Assembly: GCF_022369435.1 (NCBI RefSeq)
Contig: NZ_CP059597.1
Coordinates: forward strand, 558,001 to 622,000
DNA from: Campylobacter sp. RM10537
Lineage (GTDB): Bacteria; Campylobacterota; Campylobacteria; Campylobacterales; Campylobacteraceae
Direction: 5' to 3'
Length of the DNA stretch: 64,000 bases
Part shown: piece by piece, positions 9,921 to 19,837 of the stretch
Numbering within the stretch: the first letter of the stretch is position 1
Layout: each line of letters begins with the position of its first letter
Notes under the pieces: generated by a model
Database searches by the model: none
What the model was told of the DNA's origin: nothing
What the model saw: the letters and a program-made list of their open reading frames with translations, nothing else
Translations under genes and position numbers: made by a program

Positions 9921-10664
9921 ATGATGAAAAAGATATTATTTTGTATTTTTTTATGTTTAAATTTAAATGCACAAAGCCTTGAAATATCAAAATTAAGAAC
10001 AGATTTGTATTCTAAAAGTGGTGCTAATGTTTTAAAAAAGATTGAAATTTCTTTAGATTTTGAAGGAGAAAATTTAAAGGAAAATGAACTTAAGCTTATC
10101 GATTCTATCAATACTGTTATTTCTGGCTTTTTTTATGAAGATATATTTACTGAAATTGGCAAGGATAATTTTAAAAAAGTTTTGAAAAAATTTATAGAAA
10201 AAAAATATAAAATAAATATTAATGATATTTATATTTTATCTTTAAGCGGGGTTGAAAAGTTTGATTTAGAAGAGTTTAAAAGATTTTTAGAAAGCACAGA
10301 AGCTAAAAAAAATAATACGAGTGATGAAGTAAAAAAAGTTTTAGAAAATTTAAGTGTTCCTGAAGTTCCACAGATTAAAACTCCAAATAATATTAGCATT
10401 CCTAATATACCTGAAGCAAAACAAATAGGGCAGCTTTTTGGAAATAGCAATGAAGATAAAAAAGACGATGGTGAAATTAGTCCTGATTCTCTTAATATCC
10501 CCAAAATAAATCCTTTGGAACTTGAAGAAAAAATTAAACAAGATTTGATTAAAAATCCACCAAAAATTTTTCAAGAAAAAAATATAAGTAATAATATTTC
10601 CAAAGAAAATACAGATGTAGGTTTTGATCTGAAATTAGATAATAATTTAAGTCATGCTCAATAA
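9921..10664 (+). CDS. Periplasmic protein of unknown function
   Basis: Not recognised beyond its position (Cj0944c). It has a clear Sec signal (MMKKILFCIFLCLNLNAQS) and then 230 mostly hydrophilic residues. A first part (20-130) is rich in Lys/Glu and may be helical. A second part is low-complexity, with repeated Pro-Asn-Ile motifs (VPEVPQIKTPNNISIPNIPE) and many Asn/Lys. This suggests an exported protein with a disordered tail. It is 6 bp after the helicase and converges with lolA 4 bp away. Confidence 0.6.
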   Translation: MMKKILFCIFLCLNLNAQSLEISKLRTDLYSKSGANVLKKIEISLDFEGENLKENELKLIDSINTVISGFFYEDIFTEIGKDNFKKVLKKFIEKKYKININDIYILSLSGVEKFDLEEFKRFLESTEAKKNNTSDEVKKVLENLSVPEVPQIKTPNNISIPNIPEAKQIGQLFGNSNEDKKDDGEISPDSLNIPKINPLELEEKIKQDLIKNPPKIFQEKNISNNISKENTDVGFDLKLDNNLSHAQ

Positions 10665-10674
10665 TTTCTTATTG
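10659..10674. terminator. Small hairpin shared by two convergent genes
   Basis: CAATAA (10659-10664) and TTATTG (10669-10674) pair across TTTC; each arm holds the stop codon of one of the two convergent genes. It is short and A-T rich, so the terminator call is weak. Confidence 0.3.
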
Positions 10675-11178
10675 AACAATATCATAATTTTTTGGAATTT
10701 TAAATTCAAAAATTTTAGGATTGATTTTTGGATTTTTGATTTGATTGCTTAAAGTTATTGTTACATCATTTTCAAATTCATCTTTATAGGAAATGGATTG
10801 AATTTTTTCTTGATCTAAGATAATAGTGTAATTAACTTTTTCATATTTTGCTAAAAGCTTGTTTTCTGATATTGGTTTGGCATTTTTAAAAATTTGTTTA
10901 AGGTTGGGTATATTTTCAAGTTTTGAAAAGATTGCTTGTTCTAAATCGTGTTCTATGATCACAACGCGATTTTTATCGATATAAATTTCTTTTTTATTAG
11001 GTGTAGTGTATTCCCAAAAGGCCTTATCTTTACTTATGATAAAATATCCACTATAGCGAAGTGTTGAATTTTTAGATTTGACAAGCTGAGTAAAATTACT
11101 CGAATAAGTGTTAAAATCAAGTTCAATAGCCCAAATTTTAACCATAGTAATTAAAAAAAATATAAAAATTTTTTTCAT
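10669..11178 (-). CDS. lolA: Outer-membrane lipoprotein carrier LolA
   Basis: A periplasmic chaperone that carries lipoproteins from the inner-membrane Lol transporter to the outer membrane. Sec signal (MKKIFIFFLITMVKIWA), then a LolA-type half-barrel pattern: YSSNFTQLV, LRYSGYFIISKDKAFWEY, then IYIDKNRVVIIEHDLEQA. At 169 residues it is slightly short for the family, as in Campylobacter. It is divergent from secA, and the Lol permease lies just after secA, so the Lol genes cluster around secA. Confidence 0.85.
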   Translation of the reverse strand: MKKIFIFFLITMVKIWAIELDFNTYSSNFTQLVKSKNSTLRYSGYFIISKDKAFWEYTTPNKKEIYIDKNRVVIIEHDLEQAIFSKLENIPNLKQIFKNAKPISENKLLAKYEKVNYTIILDQEKIQSISYKDEFENDVTITLSNQIKNPKINPKIFEFKIPKNYDIVQ

Positions 11179-11231
11179 TATTTTCCTTAAAATTTTTTAT
11201 TAATTCTAGCTAACTTTAATTAAACAATAGC

Positions 11232-11237
11232 TATAAT
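11232..11237 (+). promoter_or_regulatory. -10 element for secA
   Basis: TATAAT in the context AGCTATAATGATAG, 34 bases before the secA ATG, in the 92-bp space between the divergent lolA and secA genes. No clear -35 is seen, as usual in Campylobacter. Confidence 0.65.
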
Positions 11238-11270
11238 GATAGCTTGAAATTTTAGCAAAAGGTTTTAAAA

Positions 11271-13859
11271 ATGTTTTTAAATGCTTTAAGAGCCATGTTT
11301 GGAACAAAAAATGATCGCGAAATAAAAAAATATTTTAAACGAGTGGCACAGATTAATATGCTTGAGCCTAAATATCAAAATTTAAGCGATGATGAGCTTA
11401 AAGCTGAATTTTTAAAATTAAAAGAGCAAATTCTTACAGGTGAAAAAGAAGAAAATGAAATTTTAAATGATGTTTTTGCTATAGTAAGAGAAACAGGAAA
11501 AAGAACGTTAAATATGCGTCATTTTGATGTGCAATTAATTGGAGGTATGGTTTTACACGAAGGCAAAATTGCAGAAATGAAAACAGGAGAGGGAAAAACC
11601 CTTGTAGCAACTTTACCAGTTGTTTTAAATGCCATGAGTGGAAAAGGCGTTCATGTGGTTACCGTAAATGATTATTTAGCAAAAAGAGATGCTGAACAAA
11701 TGAGCGCAATTTATAATTTTCTAGGATTTAGCGTCGGGGTTGTGCTTTCATCTGAAAATACTGACTTAGAGCATAAAAAAGCTTATGATTGTGATATTAC
11801 TTATGGAACAAATAATGAATTTGGTTTTGATTATTTAAGAGATAATATGAAATTTTCAAAAGCCGAGAAGGTCCAAAGAGAACATAATTTTGTAATTGTG
11901 GATGAGGTAGATAGTATTTTAATTGATGAAGCAAGAACACCTTTGATTATCAGCGGGCCTACTAATAGAACTTTGGATGGTTATATTAAAGCTAATGAAG
12001 TTGCAAAAAAAATGAAAAGAGGTGAGGCGGTATTACCTCCTGCTAAACCAGAAGGCGATTTTATAGTGGATGAAAAAAATAGAAATATTTTGATTACTGA
12101 AGCCGGAATTGCTAAGGCTGAAAAGCTTTTTGGTGTAGAGAATTTATATAGTTTAGATAATGCTATTTTGGCACATCAACTCGATCAAGCTTTGAAGGCG
12201 CATAATCTTTTTGAAAAAGATATACACTATGTTGTTAGAAATAAAGAAGTTATTATTGTTGATGAATTTACTGGGCGTTTGAGTGAAGGACGTCGTTTTA
12301 GCGAAGGTCTTCATCAGGCTTTAGAAGCTAAGGAAAATGTAAAAATTCAAGAAGAAAGTCAAACCTTAGCTGATATTACTTTTCAAAATTATTTTAGAAT
12401 GTATAAAAAGCTTGCAGGTATGACAGGAACAGCACAAACTGAAGCTACTGAATTTTCTCAAATTTATAATTTAGATGTGATTTCAATCCCAACAAATATT
12501 CCTATAAAAAGACAAGATAAAGATGATTTAATCTATAAAACTCAAAATGAAAAATTTAAAGCTGTAATCGAAGAAATAAAACAAGCCAATAAAAAAGGAC
12601 AGCCGGTTCTTGTAGGAACAGCGAGTATAGAAAGAAGTGAAGTATTTCATGAAATGCTTGTAAAAGAAAGAATTCCACACCATGTGTTAAATGCTAAAAA
12701 TCATGAACAAGAAGCTTTAATCATACAAGATGCTGGAAAAAAAGGTGCTGTGACTATAGCTACAAATATGGCAGGACGTGGGGTTGATATCAAAATAGAT
12801 GATGAAGTTAGAGCTTTAGGGGGACTTTATATTATAGGAACTGAAAGGCATGAAAGTCGCCGTATAGATAATCAACTTCGTGGTCGTGCTGGACGACAAG
12901 GCGATCCTGGAATTAGTCGTTTTTATCTTAGTGTAGAAGATAATTTATTGAGAATTTTTGGTGGCGATAGAATGAAAGGAATTATGGATCGCCTAGGTAT
13001 AAAAGAAGGGGAGCATATAGAATCACGTATAGTAACAAGAGCGGTTGAAAATGCACAAAAAAAAGTAGAGAGTTTGCATTTTGAAAGTAGAAAGCATTTG
13101 TTAGAATATGATGATGTGGCTAATGAGCAAAGAAAAACAATTTATCGTTATCGTAATGAATTATTAGATGAAGAATATGATATAAAAGCTAAAATATCAC
13201 AAAATATTGCTGAATATAGTGCTAACGTGATGAATGAGCTTATGATCGATGAAAATAATACCGAGTTTAATTTTGAAACTTTGAAAAATAAAATTTTTGA
13301 TGAATGCTCTACTGAAATTAAAGAAAGCGATTTTGAAAATCTCAATGCCATTGAAATGCAAGACAAATTGAGTAAAATTTTGGAAAATTCTTATCATCAA
13401 AAAATGGAAAAATTAGATAAAAAAGAATTACACAATATTGAGCGTATTTTGTATTTGCAAGTTTTAGACAATGCTTGGAGAGAGCATTTGTATCAAATGG
13501 ATATTTTAAAAACAGGTATAGGTCTTCGCGGATACAATCAGAAAGATCCTTTAGTGGAATATAAAAAAGAGAGCTATAATCTCTTTTTAGAGCTTGTTAA
13601 TCGTATCAAATTTGATAGTATAAAACTTCTTTTTAGTGTTAAATTTACTCAAGAAGAAGCTAAAGATTTAGAAGATATGGCTAGTAAAGAAAATGAAAAA
13701 ATTCTTGAAAATTCTGTGGAGATTGGAGTAAGTGAAGATGGGCTTGATGAGCCTGAATTTAAAAAAGTTCCTAGAAATTCACCTTGTCCTTGTGGAAGTG
13801 GCAAAAAATTTAAAGAATGCCATGGAAAAAGTGGTCCAAAACAAGGAATTTTAGCTTGA
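11271..13859 (+). CDS. secA: Preprotein translocase ATPase SecA
   Basis: The motor of the Sec pathway, acting at the inner membrane with SecYEG. 862 residues. Readable parts: [14 protein letters not shown] (Walker A), [37 protein letters not shown] (Walker B and after), [36 protein letters not shown], and a C-terminal zinc-binding tail [14 protein letters not shown] that contacts SecB or ribosomes. Its stop codon overlaps the TTG start of the next gene, which encodes a Lol permease. Confidence 0.98.
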   Translation: MFLNALRAMFGTKNDREIKKYFKRVAQINMLEPKYQNLSDDELKAEFLKLKEQILTGEKEENEILNDVFAIVRETGKRTLNMRHFDVQLIGGMVLHEGKIAEMKTGEGKTLVATLPVVLNAMSGKGVHVVTVNDYLAKRDAEQMSAIYNFLGFSVGVVLSSENTDLEHKKAYDCDITYGTNNEFGFDYLRDNMKFSKAEKVQREHNFVIVDEVDSILIDEARTPLIISGPTNRTLDGYIKANEVAKKMKRGEAVLPPAKPEGDFIVDEKNRNILITEAGIAKAEKLFGVENLYSLDNAILAHQLDQALKAHNLFEKDIHYVVRNKEVIIVDEFTGRLSEGRRFSEGLHQALEAKENVKIQEESQTLADITFQNYFRMYKKLAGMTGTAQTEATEFSQIYNLDVISIPTNIPIKRQDKDDLIYKTQNEKFKAVIEEIKQANKKGQPVLVGTASIERSEVFHEMLVKERIPHHVLNAKNHEQEALIIQDAGKKGAVTIATNMAGRGVDIKIDDEVRALGGLYIIGTERHESRRIDNQLRGRAGRQGDPGISRFYLSVEDNLLRIFGGDRMKGIMDRLGIKEGEHIESRIVTRAVENAQKKVESLHFESRKHLLEYDDVANEQRKTIYRYRNELLDEEYDIKAKISQNIAEYSANVMNELMIDENNTEFNFETLKNKIFDECSTEIKESDFENLNAIEMQDKLSKILENSYHQKMEKLDKKELHNIERILYLQVLDNAWREHLYQMDILKTGIGLRGYNQKDPLVEYKKESYNLFLELVNRIKFDSIKLLFSVKFTQEEAKDLEDMASKENEKILENSVEIGVSEDGLDEPEFKKVPRNSPCPCGSGKKFKECHGKSGPKQGILA

Positions 13860-15061
13860 ATAAAAGCGTTTTAAAATATTTACTTTTTAAATATTTAAGA
13901 TTTGATAAAGAGCAACCTTTTATCAATTTATCTATGCTTTTAGCATTTTTAGGTGTGTGTGTAGGGCTTTGTGTCTTACTTGTAGCGATGGCTATCATGA
14001 ATGGTTTTGATAAGGAATTTGAAAAACGTTTTTTTGTGATGAATTATCCTATTACCATTGTGTCAAAATTTTATGCTCCTGTTGATGATGAATTGGTTAA
14101 TGAACTTAAAAAGCAATTTCCAAAATTGCTTTTTAGTCCTTATATCAGTACTCAAGTTGTTGCCAAAGGGGATAATCGCTTTGAAGGTGGAGTGCTTTTT
14201 GGTGTTAATTTTAAAGATGAAGTTAAGATCAATGAAATTGTTGCCAAGGCTATTAAAGATCAAAATTTAAGCGGTTTTGATATCCTTTTGGGATCGGCTT
14301 TGGTGGATGAGTATGGCTTATCTAAAAACGATATGATTTCACTTATTTTTTCAAATTTTAATCCTAGCGGTTTTTCTTTGATCCCACAAACTAAACGTTT
14401 TAAAGTAAAAGCTCGTTTTACTTCCGGACTTGCTTTTTATGATAAAGCTTATATGTATACTGATGTTAAAGCCTTAAGAAAAGTTCTTGGAATGAATGAA
14501 AATCAAGGTTATGATGGAATACATGTTTATAGTGATGATGCTTTTAAAGATGTGGAAAAAATAAAAAATTATTTAAAAGATGATTATATCGTTATAGGAT
14601 GGTGGGAGCAAAATAAAAATTTCTTTTCAGCTTTAAAACTTGAAAAAAGGGCACTTTTTATAGTTTTGATGCTGATTATCTTGGTTGCAAGTTTAAATAT
14701 AGTCAGTTCTCTTTTAATGATCGTTATGAATCGTCGTAGCGAAATCGCTCTTTTATTTGCTTTGGGCGCAAGCAAGGCAGAGGTTAAAAAAAGTTTTTTT
14801 GCTTTAGGGATGCTTATAGGCGGTAGTGGTATGATAGTGGGTATTTTACTTGCTTTTATCGCTTTGTGGCTTCTAGGAAATTTCGATATCGTTACCTTGC
14901 CGGCTGATGTTTATGGGACGAGTAAATTACCGCTTGATTTGTCGGTTATGGATTTTACTTTGACGGTTATAGGGGCTTTACTTATTATCGCTTTATCATC
15001 TTTTTATCCAGCCAAAAAAGCAACTCAAATCAATGTTTTAGATACTTTAAGGAATGAATAA
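13856..15061 (+). CDS. LolC/LolE-type lipoprotein-releasing ABC permease
   Basis: An inner-membrane permease of the LolCDE system. 401 residues from a TTG at 13856 that overlaps the secA stop; AAGGA lies 8 bases before it. An upstream in-frame ATG at 13817 lies inside secA and would add residues out of keeping with the family. MacB/FtsX topology: one TM near the N-terminus ([25 protein letters not shown]), a large periplasmic domain, then three C-terminal TM segments ending in [19 protein letters not shown]. Proteobacteria with a single LolC/E hybrid are known, so LolC and LolE cannot be told apart here. LolA is encoded upstream of secA. Confidence 0.88.
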   Translation: MNKSVLKYLLFKYLRFDKEQPFINLSMLLAFLGVCVGLCVLLVAMAIMNGFDKEFEKRFFVMNYPITIVSKFYAPVDDELVNELKKQFPKLLFSPYISTQVVAKGDNRFEGGVLFGVNFKDEVKINEIVAKAIKDQNLSGFDILLGSALVDEYGLSKNDMISLIFSNFNPSGFSLIPQTKRFKVKARFTSGLAFYDKAYMYTDVKALRKVLGMNENQGYDGIHVYSDDAFKDVEKIKNYLKDDYIVIGWWEQNKNFFSALKLEKRALFIVLMLIILVASLNIVSSLLMIVMNRRSEIALLFALGASKAEVKKSFFALGMLIGGSGMIVGILLAFIALWLLGNFDIVTLPADVYGTSKLPLDLSVMDFTLTVIGALLIIALSSFYPAKKATQINVLDTLRNE

Positions 15062-15070
15062 TTTTTATAA

Positions 15071-15106
15071 ATTAAAGTTGTAACTGATATCTATGACAAC
15101 TTTAAT
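15071..15106. terminator. Terminator between the Lol permease and the convergent KAP NTPase gene
   Basis: ATTAAAGTTGT (15071-15081) and ACAACTTTAAT (15096-15106) form a perfect 11-bp stem with a 14-nt loop, followed by TTTTA on the + strand. It sits between two convergent genes. Confidence 0.75.
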
Positions 15107-15121
15107 TTTAGATTATTAAAA

Positions 15122-18100
15122 TTATTCATTATATTTTACTATGGTTCTATAATAGTTTTTTTCTTTTTTATAGCTAGTTATAAAATGTTTTTCTTTTAAT
15201 TTTTCTAGAAGTTTATAATTGTATTCTTTAATTTCTATTTTCACATGCTTTCCATCTTGAAGAGCAATTTTTTTGTATTCGCCACCAAGATTGTTTAGAA
15301 TATCTAGAATATCTTGAGTTTTTAAATTATCAATTTGTTTATATAAAAAAGTAATTTTTTTATCAATCTCATTATTATTTTGGATTACTTGTTTAATTGT
15401 ACTACTATTAAGTTTTTCTTTATCTTTAAATTTTTTATAAACAAAATCTATTAATTCTTTATTTTTGTTTTTATTTAATAATAGTTCGCAACATTCTTTT
15501 AGAATATTCTGTTCTATATTGTTCTCATTTTGAATTAAATACTTAACTATTAAATTAAAATTATATCCTAAATTTAATAAATACTTTATATTTTCAATTG
15601 TGCAAATTAATTTATTTTGTTCTATTATAAAAATTTGTAAATTTTTATTAACATCATTAAGAGAATAAAATTTACATTCTTGTTTTTTAATTATCTCCTT
15701 CTTTAGTACCTCATCTATATTATTGTTTATAAGTTCGATTACTATTTCTTCGCTTTCTTTGGTGTTATATTCTAATTTTAAAAATACATTTTTTATATAT
15801 TCATTTAAATTTTCTTTAATATAATTAAATGGCTTATTGTTTTTTAGTTCTTTAAAAAATGTATAATTTTTTTCATTAAACTTATTTTTATTTTCTTCTC
15901 TTTCAGCAAATAATGTTTTAAAATTATCAATATTTATTTCATAACTATTGTTTTCAATAATATGATTATATAATACATGGTGTATTTTAATGTCATTTAG
16001 TTTTTTAAATTTAATTTTAAATTTTTCAATAATATCGATAATATTTTTGGAAGTATTCTCGTCATTTGGGTCTATAAATGATAGTGAAGATATATTGGAA
16101 AAATAAATTTGCATATTTTTACTTTTAAAAATTTCATTTAAGTTAGCTTTAGAGGCCATCTTAATAATATTTTTTAAATATTTTTCTTTATTTTCAATTT
16201 TTTCAACTATACTCCAAAAATCATTAATATTTTCAATTAAACAATTAATTACATCTTTGCAGTTTTCGTCTAATAAATTTTTATAAAATTCTAAAGGATT
16301 AGTATCTTGTAAAAATTTACAAAAATTACTAAATTGTTGATTGTAATTTTTATAATTTTTAATAAGATGTAAAAATAATTGAATATTTAATATGAAATCA
16401 CAGGTGAAATCATCTGATTTTAAATGATCTAAAACTTTATCTACATTGGAAAGTTTATAATCAAACCCTAAATTTTCTTTTTTATGTTTAAGGTTTAAAA
16501 CAAATTTTTTATCATTGTCTGTTAGATCATCATAGGTAAAATTTGAAATATATTGATCATAATCTTCATCTATATAACCTTGTTCGATAAAATATTTTAT
16601 CATATCCGCGTATTTATATTGTTCTATGTTTTTAAAATCAATATATTTGTAAAAATCTTTTAATGGAGAATTAGAAAGTGTATTTAAAGATTTGATTTTT
16701 TTTTGATATTTTTTATTCACATCTTTTACATCTATCTCGGAATAGGTATCAAATATTTTACAGCTGTTAACAAGTTTTGAAACTAATTCATAATTATTTT
16801 CTATATCTTGTTTGCTATATCCTGAATTATTATTTTGATCTATATATATCCTACCATATCTTGCAAGATTAAACAATTCTTCTGCGTAGCTCTTGGCAAT
16901 ATAAGATGCTAATTCACTTTTTTTAGTTTTAATGTAGTCATTTTTAGATTTTAAAATATTATGTAAATTACCTTCACTTTTCTCCAATTTTGAAAATTCT
17001 TCTGTATTGAAAAATTTACATACAAGTAAAGCAAAAAGTTTTGTATTTTTTAATTTATCATTTCTATTAATATTAAGCTTATCTTTATAAAATAAAAATT
17101 CATTATATATGTTGTTTATTATTCTTATATTGTGCATATATAACGAAACATACTTTAATAAATCTTCATCTATAAGTATATTATCTTTTTCAAAATATTT
17201 TATTATTTTTTCTTTTGAATTGTGAGAATTTATATACGGTATTTTTATTAAAATAAAATCAAAAAATTTAGTTCTTTCTTCGGTATTTTTTAATATAGAA
17301 GGTTTAATTGCATATAAAAAAGTTATTTTATGTTTTATGCCTTCATAATTATTTAAAAAATAATTTAGTTGTCTAAGTCTTGTGAAAATGTCAATCTTGT
17401 CAAATCTGTCTAGATCTTGAAAAACAACTATCCGAAATTTATTTTTTTTAAAAAAATATAAAATTTCATCTAGATATTTATTGAGTAAAGATTTTTCATC
17501 GATTTGGGAAATCTCAATATCTTTGCTTGTAATTTTATTTATTGTGCTGTTTTTAATAATCAATAACATCTTATAAAAATAAAAAAATAAAATAAGAAAA
17601 TCTATAAACAAAGTACATACAATGAAATTATTATAGTTTGAAATGTCAAAATTAGATTTTAATAAATTTTTAAAAGTTTCGTCAAATATAAAAAAATAAG
17701 AAAATATCAAAAGAAAAAAAGATGTAAAATTTATAAGAGCTTCCCGGAAAGACACTTCGCTTATTCTTTTGAATTTGGATAAAGGAATTTTAGATTTTTC
17801 AACCCTATAAAATATCTGCTCTAATATTATTTTTTCTATAGTTTCTATTTTATTATCTGTATTTCCAAATGTTGCTAAAGAAATATCTAAAATTTTATAT
17901 TCATTTAAATACCCGTATTGTTTTTCGAAAGATTTTATAAGGCTGGTTTTTCCTGATCCGTATTCCCCTTGGATTGCAATATTTTTCACTTCTTTGTTAT
18001 CAATAGCATATTTTAATATTTCAATTTCTTTGTTCTTTGTATCATCATAGTGCGGGGTTGAAAATTTATATTTTTGAAGTTCTTCAGAATTTATTGGACT

Positions 18101-18139
18101 ATCGCTGCATGTTTTTTTAAAAAAATTTCTTATTTTCAT
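15122..18139 (-). CDS. KAP/YobI-like membrane P-loop NTPase (accessory)
   Basis: A large accessory protein of 1005 residues. The ATG at 18139 is favoured because AGGTGAT, a 7-base match to the 16S anti-SD, ends 7 bases before it; in-frame GTG/ATG codons at 18151/18148 are too close. Walker A GEYGSGKTS is at 58-66. The Walker B-like RIVVFQDLDRFD is at about 236-247. Between them lie two hydrophobic segments (about 138-152 and 171-194), that is, TM hairpins inserted in the NTPase domain, as in KAP NTPases. The N-terminal pattern (ISLATFG, EKIILEQIFYRV, KIPLSKFKRI) fits the YobI-like subgroup. Residues 300-1005 are helical, very rich in Lys/Asn/Ile, with no domain I recognise. I do not recall it in NCTC 11168. 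The substrate is unknown. Confidence 0.75.
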   Translation of the reverse strand: MKIRNFFKKTCSDSPINSEELQKYKFSTPHYDDTKNKEIEILKYAIDNKEVKNIAIQGEYGSGKTSLIKSFEKQYGYLNEYKILDISLATFGNTDNKIETIEKIILEQIFYRVEKSKIPLSKFKRISEVSFREALINFTSFFLLIFSYFFIFDETFKNLLKSNFDISNYNNFIVCTLFIDFLILFFYFYKMLLIIKNSTINKITSKDIEISQIDEKSLLNKYLDEILYFFKKNKFRIVVFQDLDRFDKIDIFTRLRQLNYFLNNYEGIKHKITFLYAIKPSILKNTEERTKFFDFILIKIPYINSHNSKEKIIKYFEKDNILIDEDLLKYVSLYMHNIRIINNIYNEFLFYKDKLNINRNDKLKNTKLFALLVCKFFNTEEFSKLEKSEGNLHNILKSKNDYIKTKKSELASYIAKSYAEELFNLARYGRIYIDQNNNSGYSKQDIENNYELVSKLVNSCKIFDTYSEIDVKDVNKKYQKKIKSLNTLSNSPLKDFYKYIDFKNIEQYKYADMIKYFIEQGYIDEDYDQYISNFTYDDLTDNDKKFVLNLKHKKENLGFDYKLSNVDKVLDHLKSDDFTCDFILNIQLFLHLIKNYKNYNQQFSNFCKFLQDTNPLEFYKNLLDENCKDVINCLIENINDFWSIVEKIENKEKYLKNIIKMASKANLNEIFKSKNMQIYFSNISSLSFIDPNDENTSKNIIDIIEKFKIKFKKLNDIKIHHVLYNHIIENNSYEINIDNFKTLFAEREENKNKFNEKNYTFFKELKNNKPFNYIKENLNEYIKNVFLKLEYNTKESEEIVIELINNNIDEVLKKEIIKKQECKFYSLNDVNKNLQIFIIEQNKLICTIENIKYLLNLGYNFNLIVKYLIQNENNIEQNILKECCELLLNKNKNKELIDFVYKKFKDKEKLNSSTIKQVIQNNNEIDKKITFLYKQIDNLKTQDILDILNNLGGEYKKIALQDGKHVKIEIKEYNYKLLEKLKEKHFITSYKKEKNYYRTIVKYNE

Positions 18140-18171
18140 AATCAACATCACCTTGATTTTAAATATATAAA

Positions 18172-18177
18172 ATTATA
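18172..18177 (-). promoter_or_regulatory. -10 element for the KAP/YobI-like gene
   Basis: Read on the minus strand: TATAAT in the context TTGGTATAATTTT, 32 bases upstream of the chosen ATG. The gene therefore seems to have its own promoter and not depend on the upstream small gene. Confidence 0.6.
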
Positions 18178-18247
18178 CCAACAATTAAATCTTTTTTAAA
18201 AATCTTATGTTGTTTTCAAGTAAAAAATTTAAATGATTGCAATGAAG

Positions 18248-18631
18248 TTATTTAAAAACTTTATAATTCTTTATAAAATCCTTTAAAATAACCCCATCGA
18301 CTCTCAAATCATAAGCTTTTTCCAAATCATCAAAGTTTTCTACCATCATTAAAATTTTGCTATCAAAAAGGTAAAATTCAGCCACTTCTGAAGCAAATTT
18401 TGCTAATTTTTCATCTTTAAAGATTAAAAATTTTGCCTCAAATGCATTGCTTAAAAAAATTTCATTTTTATTTTGTATAAAAATAGCAAAATCCAAATTT
18501 TCATTTTTTGCTTTTTGGATAATTTTTTCATCATAAAAAAAACAAGAAATTTGATCGTTTTGCAAATTTTCAATTTTTTCTATAAAATTAAAATTCAAAT
18601 TTTTTGCTAGAGGATGTCCAAAAATTAGCAT
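18248..18631 (-). CDS. Small protein of unknown function
   Basis: 127 residues, not recognised. It begins MLIFGHPLAKNLNF and has alternating beta-alpha character (ISCFFYDEKII, LDFAIFIQN, AKFLIFKDEKLAKFA, DLRVDGVILKD), like a small Rossmann-type or periplasmic-binding fold half. No signal peptide or TM. It is divergent from the ABC permease, with 110 bp between the two starts. The N-terminal pattern suggests a cytoplasmic protein; no function is proposed. Confidence 0.6.
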   Translation of the reverse strand: MLIFGHPLAKNLNFNFIEKIENLQNDQISCFFYDEKIIQKAKNENLDFAIFIQNKNEIFLSNAFEAKFLIFKDEKLAKFASEVAEFYLFDSKILMMVENFDDLEKAYDLRVDGVILKDFIKNYKVFK

Positions 18632-18741
18632 ATTAATTTACCTTTAAAATGATTTTTAAAAATTTTAGTTAAATTTTACTTATAAAAAAATTTGCATACT
18701 TGAAATTATAAAAATGTTTTTATGAAGAATAGGGGGATATT

Positions 18742-19521
18742 TTGTTTATTCAAGAGCGTAAAAACTTTAGACCCATAAAACCACTTTCTAAAATAGCTTA
18801 TTTATTAAATGCGACGCTTTTGCTTTGCCTTTTGACTTTATTTTTTTATTTTAGCTTTAAAGTGAGTGTTTATCATTTTGATTTTGCTTTATTGCTAGAA
18901 TACAAAAAAACAATTTTAAATGGATTTTTAAATACTTTATTGATCAGCTTTTTTGCTTTAGGAGGTAGTATTTTTTTTGGTTTGGTGATTTGTTTTTTTA
19001 GCTTGAGTAGATTTATAGTGTTGAGATTTTTTGCTTTATTTTATATAGAAATCATTCGCGGAACGCCTTTGCTTGTTCAGGTGTTGTTGATTTATTATAT
19101 TATTGCCAATAATTTAGGTTTTGATAATAGATATTTTGTAGGGATATTTATCCTTTCTTTGTTTTCTGGGGCGTATCTGGCTGAAATTTTTAGATCAGGA
19201 ATTCTTAGCATTGCTTTGATCCAAATAGAAAGCGCAAGAGCTTTAGGATTAAGTGAAAGGCAAATTTTATTTTATGTGGTTTTTCCACAAGCTTTGAAAA
19301 ATATCTTAGCTCCTATTAGCGGACAATTGGCTAATTTGATCAAGGATAGTTCTTTATTGAGTGTGATCGCTGTAAATGAATTAACACAAAATGTTCAAGA
19401 GGTTAATTCTTATGTTTTTGCTACGCTTGAGGGCTATATAATCTTAGCTATAGCTTATCTTGTATTAACCTTGCCGATCGGTTTATTGTCGCGTTATTTA
19501 GAAAGAAAATATCAAAAATGA
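18742..19521 (+). CDS. glnP: Polar amino-acid ABC transporter permease (GlnP-like)
   Basis: An inner-membrane subunit of a HisMQ/GlnP-type uptake system. 259 residues with a TTG start preceded by AGGGGGAT. Five TM segments; the EAA loop that contacts the ATPase reads SARALGLSERQILFYVVFPQALKNI. An N-terminal cytoplasmic tail (ERKNFRPIKPLSKIAYL) precedes TM1. No ATPase or binding-protein gene is adjacent; a binding protein gene lies at 43362, but co-operation is only a guess. It ends 9 bp before the tRNA promoter. Confidence 0.85.
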   Translation: MFIQERKNFRPIKPLSKIAYLLNATLLLCLLTLFFYFSFKVSVYHFDFALLLEYKKTILNGFLNTLLISFFALGGSIFFGLVICFFSLSRFIVLRFFALFYIEIIRGTPLLVQVLLIYYIIANNLGFDNRYFVGIFILSLFSGAYLAEIFRSGILSIALIQIESARALGLSERQILFYVVFPQALKNILAPISGQLANLIKDSSLLSVIAVNELTQNVQEVNSYVFATLEGYIILAIAYLVLTLPIGLLSRYLERKYQK

Positions 19522-19530
19522 AAAAAATCC

Positions 19531-19560
19531 TTGACAAATGAGTATATATTTTGGCATAAT
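19531..19560 (+). promoter_or_regulatory. Strong sigma70 promoter of the tRNA cluster
   Basis: Consensus -35 TTGACA (19531-19536), an 18-bp spacer, then -10 CATAAT (19555-19560), 22 bases before the first tRNA. A full -35 is unusual in Campylobacter and typical of stable-RNA operons. Confidence 0.8.
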
Positions 19561-19582
19561 CACATTTTTATTTTTGGTTTAT

Positions 19583-19658
19583 GTCTCGTTAGCTCAGCCG
19601 GTAGAGCATCTCCCTTTTAAGGAGGGGGCCGTTGGTTCGAATCCAACACGGGACACCA
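19583..19658 (+). tRNA. tRNA-Lys(UUU), copy 1
   Basis: 76 nt including encoded CCA. The acceptor stem pairs GTCTCGT with ACGGGAC; the loop CTTTTAA gives anticodon UUU; T loop TTCGAAT. Identical to the copy at 19838. Confidence 0.97.
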
Positions 19659-19662
19659 CTTC

Positions 19663-19738
19663 GGTCGCTTAGCTCAGTTGGTAGAGCGCCACCCTTACAA
19701 GGTGGATGTCATAAGTTCGAGTCTTATAGTGACCACCA
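19663..19738 (+). tRNA. tRNA-Val(UAC), copy 1
   Basis: 76 nt with encoded CCA. Acceptor GGTCGCT pairs with AGTGACC (one G-T); anticodon loop CTTACAA gives UAC. Identical to the copy at 20012. Confidence 0.97.
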
Positions 19739-19755
19739 TTTCTTACTTCTTAGGT

Positions 19756-19832
19756 GCAGCGGTAGTTCAGCTGGTTAGAATGCCGCCCTGTCACGGCGGA
19801 GGTCGCGGGTTCGAGCCCCGTCCGCTGCGCCA
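19756..19832 (+). tRNA. tRNA-Asp(GUC), copy 1
   Basis: 77 nt with encoded CCA and discriminator G. Acceptor GCAGCGG pairs with CCGCTGC; anticodon loop CTGTCAC gives GUC. Identical to the copy at 20097. Confidence 0.97.
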
Positions 19833-19837
19833 CTTAT

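Noticed and set aside
13817-13855. Upstream ATG as the start of the Lol permease
   Set aside because: It lies inside secA and the TTG at 13856 has the SD and the conserved N-terminus; the 13 extra residues are out-of-frame secA sequence.
14058-14270. 70-codon frame within the Lol permease gene
   Set aside because: Out-of-frame shadow with Met/Leu/Lys bias typical of frame-shifted AT-rich coding DNA.
15122-18139. KAP/YobI gene as part of a multi-gene phage or integrative element
   Set aside because: No integrase, transposase, phage gene or flanking direct repeats were seen; it stands as a single gene between core genes.
18731-18740. AGGGGGAT tract before glnP as a contingency repeat
   Set aside because: Only five G, and it lies in the SD position of a TTG start; it reads as a strong ribosome binding site.
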